This document shows, piece by piece, positions 34,657 to 43,280 of a DNA stretch of 64,000 bases. Both the position numbers and the translations under genes were made by a program. The stretch covers positions 986,405 through 1,050,404 of the forward strand of contig CAVTYY010000005.1 of the NCBI GenBank assembly GCA_963739045.1, written 5' to 3'. Each line of letters starts with the position of its first letter. Positions within the stretch are counted from its first letter, which is position 1. The notes under the pieces are model-generated. The model searched no databases. It saw only the letters and a list, made by a program, of their open reading frames with translations, and was not told where the DNA came from. This DNA is from Halobacillus_B sp963739045 (GTDB lineage Bacteria; Bacillota; Bacilli; Bacillales; Halobacillaceae).

Positions 34657-35427
34657 ATGGATGTATATCAGCACTTTAGAGAAGAAGAACGCCCGTTTAT
34701 TGATCAGGTGTTATCATGGCAGAGCGATGTAGAAATGAGATTTCAACGGAAGCTGACTGATTTTTTAAATCCGAGAGAACAATATATTTTTCGTTCCATT
34801 ACAGGTGAATCTCCGCTTGAGAAAGGAATGTTCGGCGGAAGCGAACATTCCGAAAGAAAAAGGGCTATTTTGGCACCCGAGTATGAAAGTGTGGATTCTG
34901 AAGATTATCAGCTGGTTCTGCTGGAAGCTTCCTATCCTGATAAATTTATTAATTTAGAGCATCGAGACGTTCTTGGTGCTTTTATGTCGCTTGGCATTCG
35001 CAGAGAGAAAATGGGGGATTTAATCGTACGTGATGGTCTAATTCAAATCATAACGGGAACTGAAATCAGCGATTATATACGAATGAATTTAACGGGAGTC
35101 AAAAAAGCGAATGTACTCTTTGAGGAGAAACCTGTCTCTTGCTTAATGGAGAGTCATGAGCAATGGCAGACAAGAGATTCTACACTGTCTTCCTTAAGAC
35201 TCGATGTAGTAGTTAAAGAAATTTATGGAATGTCCCGTAATAAAGCGAGTCTCCATATTGATAGTGGAATTGTGAAAGTGAATTTTCGGACAGTAGAGAG
35301 TCCCTCTTTTCTTCTCCGGGAAGGGGATCTTCTTAGCGTGCGCGGTAAAGGAAGAAGCAAGATTGTGGAGATCCACGGGAAAACTAAGAAAGATAAATTT
35401 AAAATAACGACAGCAAAATTAATTTAA
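34657..35427 (+). CDS. ylmH: S4-domain RNA-binding protein YlmH
   Basis: 256 residues from ATG 34657. An N-terminal globular domain (YQHFREEERPFIDQVLSW) is followed by a C-terminal S4 RNA-binding domain starting near residue 182 (SLRLDVVVKEIYGMSRNKAS) and ending DLLSVRGKGRSKIVEI. YlmH homologues bind stalled 50S-peptidyl-tRNA complexes and act in ribosome-associated quality control with RqcH, whose gene is also in this window (53604-55316). It sits between ylmG and divIVA as in B. subtilis. Confidence 0.9.
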   Translation: MDVYQHFREEERPFIDQVLSWQSDVEMRFQRKLTDFLNPREQYIFRSITGESPLEKGMFGGSEHSERKRAILAPEYESVDSEDYQLVLLEASYPDKFINLEHRDVLGAFMSLGIRREKMGDLIVRDGLIQIITGTEISDYIRMNLTGVKKANVLFEEKPVSCLMESHEQWQTRDSTLSSLRLDVVVKEIYGMSRNKASLHIDSGIVKVNFRTVESPSFLLREGDLLSVRGKGRSKIVEIHGKTKKDKFKITTAKLI

Positions 35428-35517
35428 ATCCAGGAATTAGAGAAGGATTTCAGTTTTTTATGTCGAAAGAATACTAACAGGGAAAATTTGTATCGATTAC
35501 TTAAGGAGGTGGCTGGT

Positions 35518-36033
35518 GTGCCTTTAACACCATTAGATATTCATAATAAAGAATTCACCCGTGGGTTCAGGGGATTTGATGAAGACGAAGTAAATGAATT
35601 TTTGGACCAAGTCATTAAGGATTATGAAATGGTGATTCGCCAGCGTAAGGAATTAGAGCGTGAAGTTGACCAGTTAAATGAACGGCTCGGCCACTTTAAT
35701 AATATCGAGACGACCTTAAACAAATCGATTCTGGTAGCTCAGGAAACAGCAGAAGAAGTGAAAACGAACGCCAACAAAGAGTCAAAGCTTATTATTAAAG
35801 AAGCAGAAAAAAATGCAGATAGATTAATAAACGAAGCGCTTCAAAAGTCGCGCAGTGTGGCGATAGAAGTGGAAGAAATGAAAAAGCAGGCCAAAGTATT
35901 TAAGATGCGGCTAAGAATGCTTGTAGAAGCCCAGGTGGATATGATCGATAATGATGACTGGGACCACTTATTTGATACCAAAATCGATGATAAAGAGGAA
36001 GTTGAAAAGGAACTGGCACGCCATAATTCTTGA
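35518..36033 (+). CDS. divIVA: Septum-site/polar determinant DivIVA
   Basis: 171 residues from GTG 35518 (MPLTPLDIHNKEFTRGFRGF), nine bases after AAGGAGGT. The frame is open 30 bases upstream but homology fixes this start. The N-terminal membrane-curvature-binding segment has the conserved F and R tip residues in FTRGFRGFDEDEVNEF, followed by long coiled coils (about 35-60 and 70-140). It marks poles and septa, recruiting MinJ and, in sporulation, the chromosome anchor. The ileS promoter overlaps its stop codon. Confidence 0.95.
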   Translation: MPLTPLDIHNKEFTRGFRGFDEDEVNEFLDQVIKDYEMVIRQRKELEREVDQLNERLGHFNNIETTLNKSILVAQETAEEVKTNANKESKLIIKEAEKNADRLINEALQKSRSVAIEVEEMKKQAKVFKMRLRMLVEAQVDMIDNDDWDHLFDTKIDDKEEVEKELARHNS

Positions 36034-36058
36034 CGGTCTTCTTTGAATTACATATAAT
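36030..36058 (+). promoter_or_regulatory. SigA promoter of ileS
   Basis: TTGACG (36030-36035), a 17-base spacer and a perfect TATAAT (36053-36058). It overlaps the divIVA stop and reads into the T-box leader. Confidence 0.9.
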
Positions 36059-36064
36059 TCAAGA

Positions 36065-36324
36065 ACATAACTCTATAAGAACACGTTGACAGGGAGAGTA
36101 TACTTTCTGGGATATGCATGAACAGCGATTCGGCGATGGTGGAAGGCCGAAGCATCTCTTAAGTAGAAGATCACCCTCGAGTAATTATATCGAACCGTAT
36201 AGTAGATGTAATCGAGTCATTCACGATACGAATAAGACAAGTGGATTGTGCTGTCAGGCTCAGTCTATCAGGGTGGTAACGCGAGGTCTTCTCGTCCCTT
36301 TAAGGGATGAGGAGACCTTTTTTT
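36065..36324 (+). promoter_or_regulatory. Isoleucine T-box riboswitch leader
   Basis: The T-box core AGGGTGGTAACGCGA lies at 36270-36284. It is followed by an intrinsic terminator: GGTCTTCTCGTCCC/GGGATGAGGAGACC with seven T at 36285-36324. Stem I has the GAGAGTA motif near 36093-36099, and an ATC triplet at 36170-36172 just before the closing CCCT strand (36174-36177, pairing with AGGG at 36091-36094) is the likely isoleucine specifier. Uncharged tRNA-Ile should pair here and allow ileS transcription. Confidence 0.93.
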
Positions 36325-36350
36325 GTAAAATATGAAAGGGGAAATAAGCT

Positions 36351-39101
36351 ATGAATTATAAAGAAACTTTATTAATGCCTAAAACTGAGTTTCCGATGCG
36401 TGGTAATTTGCCGAATCGTGAGCCGGAAATCCAAAAAAAATGGGAAAAGGAAGATATATATCACCAGGTCCAGGAGCGGACAAAAGATCGCCCATTGTTT
36501 GTCCTTCATGATGGACCGCCGTACGCCAATGGCAGCCTTCATATGGGGCATGCCTTAAATAAGTCCTTGAAGGATTTTATCGTACGCTATAAATCGATGA
36601 CAGGTTATCATGCACCTTATGTGCCCGGATGGGATACCCATGGTCTGCCGATTGAGTCTGCTCTTGCAAAAAAGAAAGTCGATCGAAAGAAAATGAGTAT
36701 ATCAGAATTTCGGCAAAAATGCGCAGATTATGCTCTGGGGCAGTTAGATAACCAGAGAAATGAATTTAAGCGTATGGGTGTCCGAGGGGATTGGGACCAC
36801 CCATATATTTCATTAAATAAGGACTACGAAGCAGAGCAGATCAAGGTGTTTGGAGAAATGGCGAAAAAAGAATATATTTATAAAGGATTAAAGCCTGTAT
36901 TCTGGTCACCTTCTTCAGAATCTGCTCTTGCAGAAGCGGAAATAGAATATCAAGACAAGCGGTCACCTTCCATTTATGTTAGTTTCAGCGTGAAAGATGG
37001 AAAAGATCTCCTTGAAGGGGACGAGAAATTCATCATTTGGACCACCACCCCGTGGACGATTCCGTCCAACTTAGGGATTGCTCTAAATCCTGCCTATGAT
37101 TATGCTGTGGTGAAAACTGGAGAAGATAAATTTATCATCGCTCAAGACCTTCTGGAAGAAGTGGCAGAGAAATTAGAATGGATAAACTATGAAGTCCTTA
37201 AAGTATTTAAAGGTAAAGAAGCTGATCGAGTGACGGCTCAACACCCAATTTATGACCGGGAATCTCTCGTGGTACTGGGAGACCACGTAACTGCAGATGG
37301 CGGAACAGGCTGTGTGCACACAGCCCCAGGACACGGGGAAGATGACTTCTGGGTTGGTAAACAATACGGTCTTGATGTTCTGTGTCCAGTGGATTATAAA
37401 GGGGTCTTCACGACAGAAGCTCCTGGATTTGAAGGTTTATTCTATGACCAGGCGAATAAGCCAATTACTGAGAAGCTCGATGAAGCAGGCGCGTTAGAGA
37501 AACTCGAATTTATTACGCACTCTTACCCTCACGACTGGAGGACGAAGAAACCGACAATTTTCCGTGCCACAGACCAATGGTTTGCTTCGATCAAAGATTT
37601 CCGAGACGAGCTTTTAAATGAAATTCAGCAAGTGGAATGGACGCCTAAATGGGGAGAAACGCGACTGTACAACATGGTACGCGACCGTGAAGACTGGTGC
37701 ATTTCCAGACAACGATCCTGGGGTGTGCCCATCCCGGTATTTTATGCCGAGGATGAAACGCCGATTATTACGGATGAAACCATCCAGCATGTCGCGGGAC
37801 TGTTCCGCAAACATGGGTCAAACATATGGTTTGAGAAAGAAGCGGAAGATCTGCTACCAGAAGGATTTACTTCTGAACATAGTCCGAATGGTAAATTTAC
37901 TAAAGAAACCGACATTATGGATGTTTGGTTTGACTCCGGTTCTTCTCATCAGTCTGTATTGGAACAGCGTGAAGATCTTCAGCGGCCGGCTGATTTATAT
38001 TTGGAAGGCTCTGATCAATACCGGGGCTGGTTTAATTCCTCCTTGTCCACCGCTGTAGCAGTGACAGGGAAAGCGCCTTTTAAAGGAATCTTAAGCCATG
38101 GGTTTGCTCTCGATGGCGACGGAAGAAAAATGAGTAAGTCACTGGGCAATGTCATTATTCCTGATAAAGTAATGAAGCAGCTTGGCGCTGATATTATTCG
38201 GTTATGGGTTGCCTCTGCGGACTACCAGGCAGATGTGCGTATTTCGGATCCAATCCTGAAGCAAGTGGCAGAAGTATATCGTAAGATCCGTAATACTTTC
38301 CGCTTTTTACTTGGAAACCTGCATGATTTTGATCCTGCGCAGAATGCAGTAGAAGACAGCAAACTGCAGGAAGTGGATCAATATATGCTTCATCGTTTAA
38401 ATCAATTAGTGAAGGATGCTCGCGATGCGTATGAGGATTATGAATTTTCTGTTGTATATAACAAAGTTCATAACTTCTGTACGATTGATTTAAGCTCTTT
38501 CTATCTGGATTTTGCGAAAGACATTCTTTACATTGAGGCAGAAGATCACCCTTCCCGCCGAAGCATTCAAACGGTCTACTATAAGACTCTAAAGGCATTA
38601 GTGCAGATTATGGCACCGATAATTCCTCATACCACAGACGAGGTATGGAGCTATTTACCGGGGGAAGAGGCGTTAAGCGTACAGTTATCGGATATGCCTG
38701 AGGCTGAGTTAAAGGCAGATCAATCCCTTGTCCAAAAATGGGATCATTTTATGGAAGTGCGTGACGATGTTTTGAAAGCATTGGAAGAAGCACGAAATGA
38801 GAAAGTAATCGGCAAGTCACTGGAAGCGAAAGTGACTCTTGTGCCTAAAGATGACCAAACGCGCAGGCTGTTAGAAGAAATTGATCACTTACAACAGTTA
38901 TTGATCGTTTCAGGAGTGACAGTGAAGGACCAGGCGGAAGGCACGGAGCCTTATCAGTATGTGGATGTTGCAGTTGAAAAGCATCCAGGTGATAAGTGTG
39001 AGCGCTGCTGGGTAGCTTCTGAGGACGTAGGAAAGGATGAAGAGCATCCTTCATTGTGTTTGCGCTGTGCTGCTGTTGTAAAAAAACATTATCAGGTGTA
39101 A
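36351..39101 (+). CDS. ileS: Isoleucyl-tRNA synthetase
   Basis: 916 residues from ATG 36351 with AAAGGGGAAA upstream. The class I signatures are HMGH in GSLHMGHALN (about residues 64-68) and KMSKS in RKMSKSLGNV (near 595). The large CP1 editing insertion lies between (TTTPWTIPSNLGIAL, HTAPGHGEDDF, and GWDTHGLP before it). The C-terminal zinc finger has CERC and CLRC. Length matches bacterial type 1 IleRS, the mupirocin-sensitive class. It charges tRNA-Ile and is controlled by the preceding T-box. Confidence 0.97.
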   Translation: MNYKETLLMPKTEFPMRGNLPNREPEIQKKWEKEDIYHQVQERTKDRPLFVLHDGPPYANGSLHMGHALNKSLKDFIVRYKSMTGYHAPYVPGWDTHGLPIESALAKKKVDRKKMSISEFRQKCADYALGQLDNQRNEFKRMGVRGDWDHPYISLNKDYEAEQIKVFGEMAKKEYIYKGLKPVFWSPSSESALAEAEIEYQDKRSPSIYVSFSVKDGKDLLEGDEKFIIWTTTPWTIPSNLGIALNPAYDYAVVKTGEDKFIIAQDLLEEVAEKLEWINYEVLKVFKGKEADRVTAQHPIYDRESLVVLGDHVTADGGTGCVHTAPGHGEDDFWVGKQYGLDVLCPVDYKGVFTTEAPGFEGLFYDQANKPITEKLDEAGALEKLEFITHSYPHDWRTKKPTIFRATDQWFASIKDFRDELLNEIQQVEWTPKWGETRLYNMVRDREDWCISRQRSWGVPIPVFYAEDETPIITDETIQHVAGLFRKHGSNIWFEKEAEDLLPEGFTSEHSPNGKFTKETDIMDVWFDSGSSHQSVLEQREDLQRPADLYLEGSDQYRGWFNSSLSTAVAVTGKAPFKGILSHGFALDGDGRKMSKSLGNVIIPDKVMKQLGADIIRLWVASADYQADVRISDPILKQVAEVYRKIRNTFRFLLGNLHDFDPAQNAVEDSKLQEVDQYMLHRLNQLVKDARDAYEDYEFSVVYNKVHNFCTIDLSSFYLDFAKDILYIEAEDHPSRRSIQTVYYKTLKALVQIMAPIIPHTTDEVWSYLPGEEALSVQLSDMPEAELKADQSLVQKWDHFMEVRDDVLKALEEARNEKVIGKSLEAKVTLVPKDDQTRRLLEEIDHLQQLLIVSGVTVKDQAEGTEPYQYVDVAVEKHPGDKCERCWVASEDVGKDEEHPSLCLRCAAVVKKHYQV

Positions 39102-39107
39102 ACCCTT

Positions 39108-39135
39108 AAGGTGCCGCAACAAGCGGTACCTTTTT
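39108..39135 (+). terminator. Terminator after ileS
   Basis: AAGGTGCCGC and GCGGTACCTT form a stem (one G-T pair) around AACAA, followed by five T. Confidence 0.88.
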
Positions 39136-39306
39136 CATCCTCTCGAAAAATGGGATGTATCTAGTTTGGGAAATTTATGTAATACGAGGCAGCAACCAGC
39201 GTTTGGGATTTGGAGTTCATAAAAAATACGTTATTTGATCCATCGCATTTGTCCTGCCTCTTCTTTGCGCCAGCGCTTTTTCTTCGTAACGAATCTGTGT
39301 GATTTA

Positions 39307-39315
39307 TGGTACAAT
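39307..39315 (+). promoter_or_regulatory. Extended -10 promoter of lspA
   Basis: TGG plus TACAAT, 31 bases before the lspA ATG. The -35 is poor. The 170 bases between it and the ileS terminator hold nothing else I can support; B. subtilis has ylyA in this gap and it is absent here. Confidence 0.5.
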
Positions 39316-39346
39316 GGCAAAGGAAAATAAAACTTGGAGGCCGCTT

Positions 39347-39820
39347 ATGTACGTGTATTATCTTATCGCTATTGTGATTATTGGACTGGACCAATTAACG
39401 AAATGGATGATCGTCCACTCGATGGAATATCGAGAAAGCATTCCTTTAATTGATAACTTTTTATATCTAACTTCTCATCGAAATACCGGGGCTGCCTGGG
39501 GAATATTAGCCGGACAGATGTGGTTCTTCTATTTAATTACTATCGTCGTAATTATCGTGGTTATCTATTATTTGCAGCAATATGGCAAACGAAGTAAATG
39601 GGTAGGAATCGCCCTATCCTTAATATTAGCTGGAGCCATCGGCAATTTTCTTGACCGGATGATTCGAAAAGAAGTCGTAGATTTTATCGATGTGTATATT
39701 TTTAATTACGATTATCCAATATTTAATGTTGCCGATTCATCCCTTGTCGTCGGCGTGATTTTAATTATGATCGCCACTCTTGTAGATGAAAGCAGGAAGA
39801 AAGGAAGTAAACGCAATTGA
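39347..39820 (+). CDS. lspA: Lipoprotein signal peptidase (signal peptidase II)
   Basis: 157 residues from ATG 39347 with TTGGAGG upstream; the open frame extends further but homology and ribosome site agree here. Four membrane helices and the two catalytic aspartates are visible: one in AGAIGNFLDRM and one in FNVADSSLVVGV. The conserved N-terminal GLDQLTKW and HRNTGAAWG blocks are present. It cleaves the signal peptide of prolipoproteins after diacylglyceryl transfer. Its stop overlaps the next gene's TTG. Confidence 0.96.
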   Translation: MYVYYLIAIVIIGLDQLTKWMIVHSMEYRESIPLIDNFLYLTSHRNTGAAWGILAGQMWFFYLITIVVIIVVIYYLQQYGKRSKWVGIALSLILAGAIGNFLDRMIRKEVVDFIDVYIFNYDYPIFNVADSSLVVGVILIMIATLVDESRKKGSKRN

Positions 39821-40725
39821 GTGAACAGTATCAAGTACTTGAAAGTGATCAGTCAAAAAGAATTGATAAACTTCTCTCTGAAGTCATTACGGATGCTTCA
39901 CGTTCGCAAGTCCAAGGCTGGCTGCAGGAAGACCTTGTTCTTGTTAACGGAGAGACAGTAAAAAATAATTATAAAGTCCAGCAGGGAGATACCATCACTT
40001 GGAGTATCCCTGAACCAAAGCCGCTGGATCTTGCTCCCGAGAATATTCCCATAGAAATAATTTATGAAGATGAAGATGTTCTGGTCGTGAACAAGCCTTC
40101 TGGTATGGTCGTTCATCCTTCCGCGGGTCACGAGGGTGGTACGCTTGTTAACGCGCTTCTTTATCATTGCAATGATCTGTCAGGAATCAATGGTATCGAA
40201 AGACCGGGGATCGTTCATCGGATTGATAAAGATACAAGCGGCTTATTAATGGTGGCTAAGAATGACCGTGCCCATCAGTCTTTAGTGGAACAACTTTCTG
40301 GTAAAACAGTAGAAAGAAAATACGTGGCAGTTGTTCACGGTTTGATTTCTCATGAATATGGCACGATTGATGCCCCGATTGGCAGAGATCCTAAAGACCG
40401 CCAGCGGATGGCTGTCGTTGAAGGCGGACGTGAAGCGGTTACCCATTTTAGGGTGATGGAGCATTTCGATGATTTCACTTACGTAGAGTGTACGCTTGAG
40501 ACCGGAAGAACTCACCAAATACGTGTGCATATGCGGTATATCAATCATCCGCTTGCCGGTGATCCCAAATACGGTCCTCGGAAGACGTTAGATTTAAACG
40601 GACAGGCTCTTCATGCTAAATCAATTGGCTTTAAACATCCTGGTACAGGGGAATGGATGCAATTTGAAGTCGAACCTCCTCAGGATTTCAAAGATATGAT
40701 CGCTTTTTTAGAAAATCGCCGTTGA
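39817..40725 (+). CDS. ylyB: RluD/RluA-family 23S rRNA pseudouridine synthase YlyB
   Basis: 302 residues from TTG 39817 (TTGA overlap with lspA, GGAAGAAAGGAAG upstream). An N-terminal S4 domain (KRIDKLLSEVITDASRSQVQ) precedes the catalytic domain, with the invariant aspartate in VHRIDKDTSGLLMVAK and the substrate-binding LETGRTHQIRVH. It converts uridines in the 23S helix 69 region or nearby to pseudouridine; the exact sites are not determined from sequence. The pyr promoter begins at its stop codon. Confidence 0.93.
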   Translation: MSEQYQVLESDQSKRIDKLLSEVITDASRSQVQGWLQEDLVLVNGETVKNNYKVQQGDTITWSIPEPKPLDLAPENIPIEIIYEDEDVLVVNKPSGMVVHPSAGHEGGTLVNALLYHCNDLSGINGIERPGIVHRIDKDTSGLLMVAKNDRAHQSLVEQLSGKTVERKYVAVVHGLISHEYGTIDAPIGRDPKDRQRMAVVEGGREAVTHFRVMEHFDDFTYVECTLETGRTHQIRVHMRYINHPLAGDPKYGPRKTLDLNGQALHAKSIGFKHPGTGEWMQFEVEPPQDFKDMIAFLENRR

Positions 40726-40750
40726 CAAGCTTAGACTTATTTGACATAAT
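40722..40750 (+). promoter_or_regulatory. SigA promoter of the pyr operon
   Basis: Perfect TTGACA (40722-40727), a 17-base spacer and CATAAT (40745-40750), starting at the ylyB stop. It serves the whole ten-gene pyr operon. Confidence 0.92.
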
Positions 40751-40770
40751 AAATCATAGAATTTAATGCA

Positions 40771-40873
40771 CCTTTAAGAACAGTCCCGTGAGGCTGAGAA
40801 GGGAACGGCGATGATACAATGAATTGTATCTTTAAACCCTTTTTCTGTCTTCATGAAGAAAAAGGGTTTTTTT
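40771..40873 (+). promoter_or_regulatory. PyrR attenuator 1 (before pyrR)
   Basis: PyrR binding loop CAGTCCCGTGAGGCTGAGAA starts at 40781. The terminator has arms AAACCCTTTTTCT (40834-40846) and AGAAAAAGGGTTT (40857-40869) plus T-run. A further hairpin, GATACAAT-GA-ATTGTATC, lies between at 40813-40830. PyrR-UMP binding favours the terminator. Confidence 0.93.
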
Positions 40874-40962
40874 ATCTTCTAGGAAATTATAATAATGAAG
40901 TGGGTGTAGATAACTTTTTGCCGTACTTGCGCTTTAGTTCTAGACAAAGAAAGGGTGATTTC

Positions 40963-41505
40963 TTGAAACAAAAGGCCACAGTATTAGATGATGCTGCGAT
41001 TAGAAGAGCATTAACAAGAATATCTCATGAGATCATTGAAAAGAATAAAGGAATTGAGGATCTCGTGTTAGTCGGAATTAAAACGAGAGGCGTGCCGATT
41101 GCTGAACGTATAAAGCAAAAAATCCAGGACATTGAAGGCGGCCTGCTGGCGGATGGAGAGCTGGATATAACGCTCTACCGTGATGATTTGACTCCTAAAA
41201 AGGAGCAGGCAGAGCCAGAGCTGAAAGAAACTAATATAAAAACAGATATTGATGGGAAAAAAGTCATTCTTGTGGATGATGTGTTATATACCGGTCGGAC
41301 GGTGCGTGCCGCAATGGACGCACTGATGGACCATGGAAGACCTTCTCAAATTCAATTGGCTGTTTTAGTAGACCGTGGGCATAGAGAACTGCCCATTCGA
41401 GCTGACTATGTTGGGAAGAATGTTCCTACATCTCAAGACGAAGTCGTAACCGTTACTTTAACGGAAACGGATGATCAGGACCATGTGATGATATTTGAAA
41501 AGTAA
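40963..41505 (+). CDS. pyrR: Bifunctional pyr operon attenuator / uracil phosphoribosyltransferase PyrR
   Basis: 180 residues from TTG 40963, seven bases after AAAGGGTGATT; the upstream frame passes through the attenuator and is not translated. The PRPP-binding loop VILVDDVLYTGRT is near residue 95-110. PyrR senses UMP/UTP against PRPP, binds the three leader RNAs in this operon, and also makes UMP from uracil weakly. It is autoregulated by attenuator 1. Confidence 0.96.
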   Translation: MKQKATVLDDAAIRRALTRISHEIIEKNKGIEDLVLVGIKTRGVPIAERIKQKIQDIEGGLLADGELDITLYRDDLTPKKEQAEPELKETNIKTDIDGKKVILVDDVLYTGRTVRAAMDALMDHGRPSQIQLAVLVDRGHRELPIRADYVGKNVPTSQDEVVTVTLTETDDQDHVMIFEK

Positions 41506-41517
41506 ACACTAATTACA

Positions 41518-41616
41518 CCTTTAATAGGAAGTCCAGTGAGGCTTAGAAGGTCGTAAGTTGTTGGCGCGGACCCGCGTCTGCCTCTTTGCGCACTTTTAAG
41601 CAAAGAGGTTTTTTTT
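41518..41616 (+). promoter_or_regulatory. PyrR attenuator 2 (pyrR-pyrP)
   Basis: Binding loop AGTCCAGTGAGGCTTAGAAG starts at 41530. Terminator arms CCTCTTTGC (41581-41589) and GCAAAGAGG (41600-41608) are followed by eight T. Confidence 0.93.
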
Positions 41617-41639
41617 ATGCATAAAGGAGGAATCTTACC

Positions 41640-43019
41640 ATGACACAGAAAAGCGCAGTATTAGGAATTCATGATATACCAGCGAAACATAAATGGCTGG
41701 TGTTAAGCTTACAGCACTTATTTGCAATGTTTGGGGCTACTATTCTTGTCCCATTTTTAACAGGGCTTTCCCCTTCTGTAGCTTTAGTATCAAGCGGGAC
41801 AGGAACGCTTGCCTATCTAGCCATAACAAGAGGAAAGATTCCTGCTTATCTTGGATCGAGCTTTGCCTTTATTTATCCAATTGTTGAAGTATCGAAGTCA
41901 AGTGGTGTAGCAGGGGCAATGGTCGGCAGTTTCTTTGCCGGATTAGTATATGGTATCATTGCTCTCCTCATCTCATTATTCGGATTAAAATGGCTGATGA
42001 ACATTCTGCCTCCTGTGGTGGTCGGTCCCGTCATCATAGTCATTGGGCTGGGATTAGCTTCAACGGCGATTGACATGGCCATGTATCTTCCGGGTAAAGA
42101 AGAAAATATCTATAGCCTTCATCATTTTATAGTAGCCCTGGTCACCTTGGGTATCACCATAATTGCCTCGATTTATTTTAAAGGATTTTTCTCCTTATTA
42201 CCGATATTATTTGGAATTATTGGGGGGTATTTGTTTGCCCTTACACAGGGCATTGTGGACACAAGTGGTATTCAAGCAGAATGGACCTCCCTGGCATCAT
42301 CAAGTTCAGTAGGGGACTTTTTCGGAAACCTGTTTCAAATGCCGGAATTTGTTATTCCCTTTGTAGACTTTTCGCCATTGGATGTCTTTAGCTGGAAAAT
42401 TGTCTTCTTTATGATGCCTTTTGCTCTTGTCACCATTACGGAACATACGGGAGATCAAATGGTGCTTTCTAAAGTGGTTGGGAAAAATTTCCTGAAGGAG
42501 CCAGGTCTGAACTTCTCCATTCTTGGAGATGGAGTGGCAACTATGATTGCATCTATGCTTGGCGGTCCTCCGAATACAACTTATGGCGAGAATATAGGCG
42601 TACTTGCTATTACTAGAGTGTACAGCGTGTTTGTAATAGGCGGAGCCGCTGTTATTGCAATATTCTTTGGATTTATAGGCATGGTGACAGCAGTCATCAG
42701 CTCTATTCCTCCGGCAGTAATGGGCGGAGTATCCATTCTGTTATTCGGAATTATTGCATCGAGCGGTCTGAGAATGCTGATTGACAATCAAGTGGACCTT
42801 GGTGAAAAGAGAAATTTAATTATCTCCTCCGTCATCCTTGTGATTGGTGTTGGCGGTGCCATGATAAAGGCAGGAAATGTTGAAGTAGCGGGGATGGCCT
42901 TAGCGGCAATCATCGGCATCCTGCTGAATTTAATTTTGCCTGGAAGAGAGAAGAGCCAGGGGAATGGCAATATGTTTAAAGCCCCAGAACTAGAAGAAGA
43001 TAGAAATGGCGCAGCGTAA
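41640..43019 (+). CDS. pyrP: Uracil permease PyrP
   Basis: 459 residues from ATG 41640 with AAAGGAGG upstream. It is a NAT/NCS2-family symporter with 12-14 membrane helices. The QH motif SLQHLFAMFGATILVP lies in the first helix, the carboxylate in ALVTITEHTGDQM, and the signature GGPPNTTYGENIGVLAITRV follows. It imports uracil with protons or sodium. It sits between attenuators 2 and 3, so uptake and synthesis are co-regulated. Confidence 0.95.
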   Translation: MTQKSAVLGIHDIPAKHKWLVLSLQHLFAMFGATILVPFLTGLSPSVALVSSGTGTLAYLAITRGKIPAYLGSSFAFIYPIVEVSKSSGVAGAMVGSFFAGLVYGIIALLISLFGLKWLMNILPPVVVGPVIIVIGLGLASTAIDMAMYLPGKEENIYSLHHFIVALVTLGITIIASIYFKGFFSLLPILFGIIGGYLFALTQGIVDTSGIQAEWTSLASSSSVGDFFGNLFQMPEFVIPFVDFSPLDVFSWKIVFFMMPFALVTITEHTGDQMVLSKVVGKNFLKEPGLNFSILGDGVATMIASMLGGPPNTTYGENIGVLAITRVYSVFVIGGAAVIAIFFGFIGMVTAVISSIPPAVMGGVSILLFGIIASSGLRMLIDNQVDLGEKRNLIISSVILVIGVGGAMIKAGNVEVAGMALAAIIGILLNLILPGREKSQGNGNMFKAPELEEDRNGAA

Positions 43020-43029
43020 CTGAACCAAT

Positions 43030-43133
43030 ACACGTTTTAAAGAGGTCCTGAGAGGCTTCGAAGGGTGTAGCAGGGTTTAGCTCGTTTGTTATGCAAACGC
43101 AGCACCCCCACACCCGGGGGTGCTGTTTTTTTT
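43030..43133 (+). promoter_or_regulatory. PyrR attenuator 3 (pyrP-pyrB)
   Basis: Binding loop GAGGTCCTGAGAGGCTTCGA starts at 43042. Terminator arms CAGCACCCCC (43100-43109) and GGGGGTGCTG (43116-43125) are followed by eight T. About 145 bases then separate it from pyrB with no other feature seen. Confidence 0.92.
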
Positions 43134-43280
43134 ATCATCCAGAGGTATGAAGCTGCATCCAACGCAAGCCCCTAGCGCTTTTGTTCTGGCAGATCAAATG
43201 TTATGTCGTTTGGGGACCTAAGATAGGCTGCATTAATTTAACAAGCTGACAACCGCTGAAAAAAGGAGAGGGAGAGAATT

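Noticed and set aside
31778..39207. ACCAGCGTTTGGG present at 31778 and 39195
   Set aside because: Thirteen shared bases in two intergenic regions without further similarity or symmetry; could be chance.
40819..40962. Upstream extension of the pyrR frame
   Set aside because: It passes through the terminator of PyrR attenuator 1; the TTG at 40963 has a proper ribosome site and matches the PyrR N-terminus.
43134..43280. Possible short peptide or extra control element before pyrB
   Set aside because: No frame with a ribosome site and no stable hairpin beyond attenuator 3 was seen.
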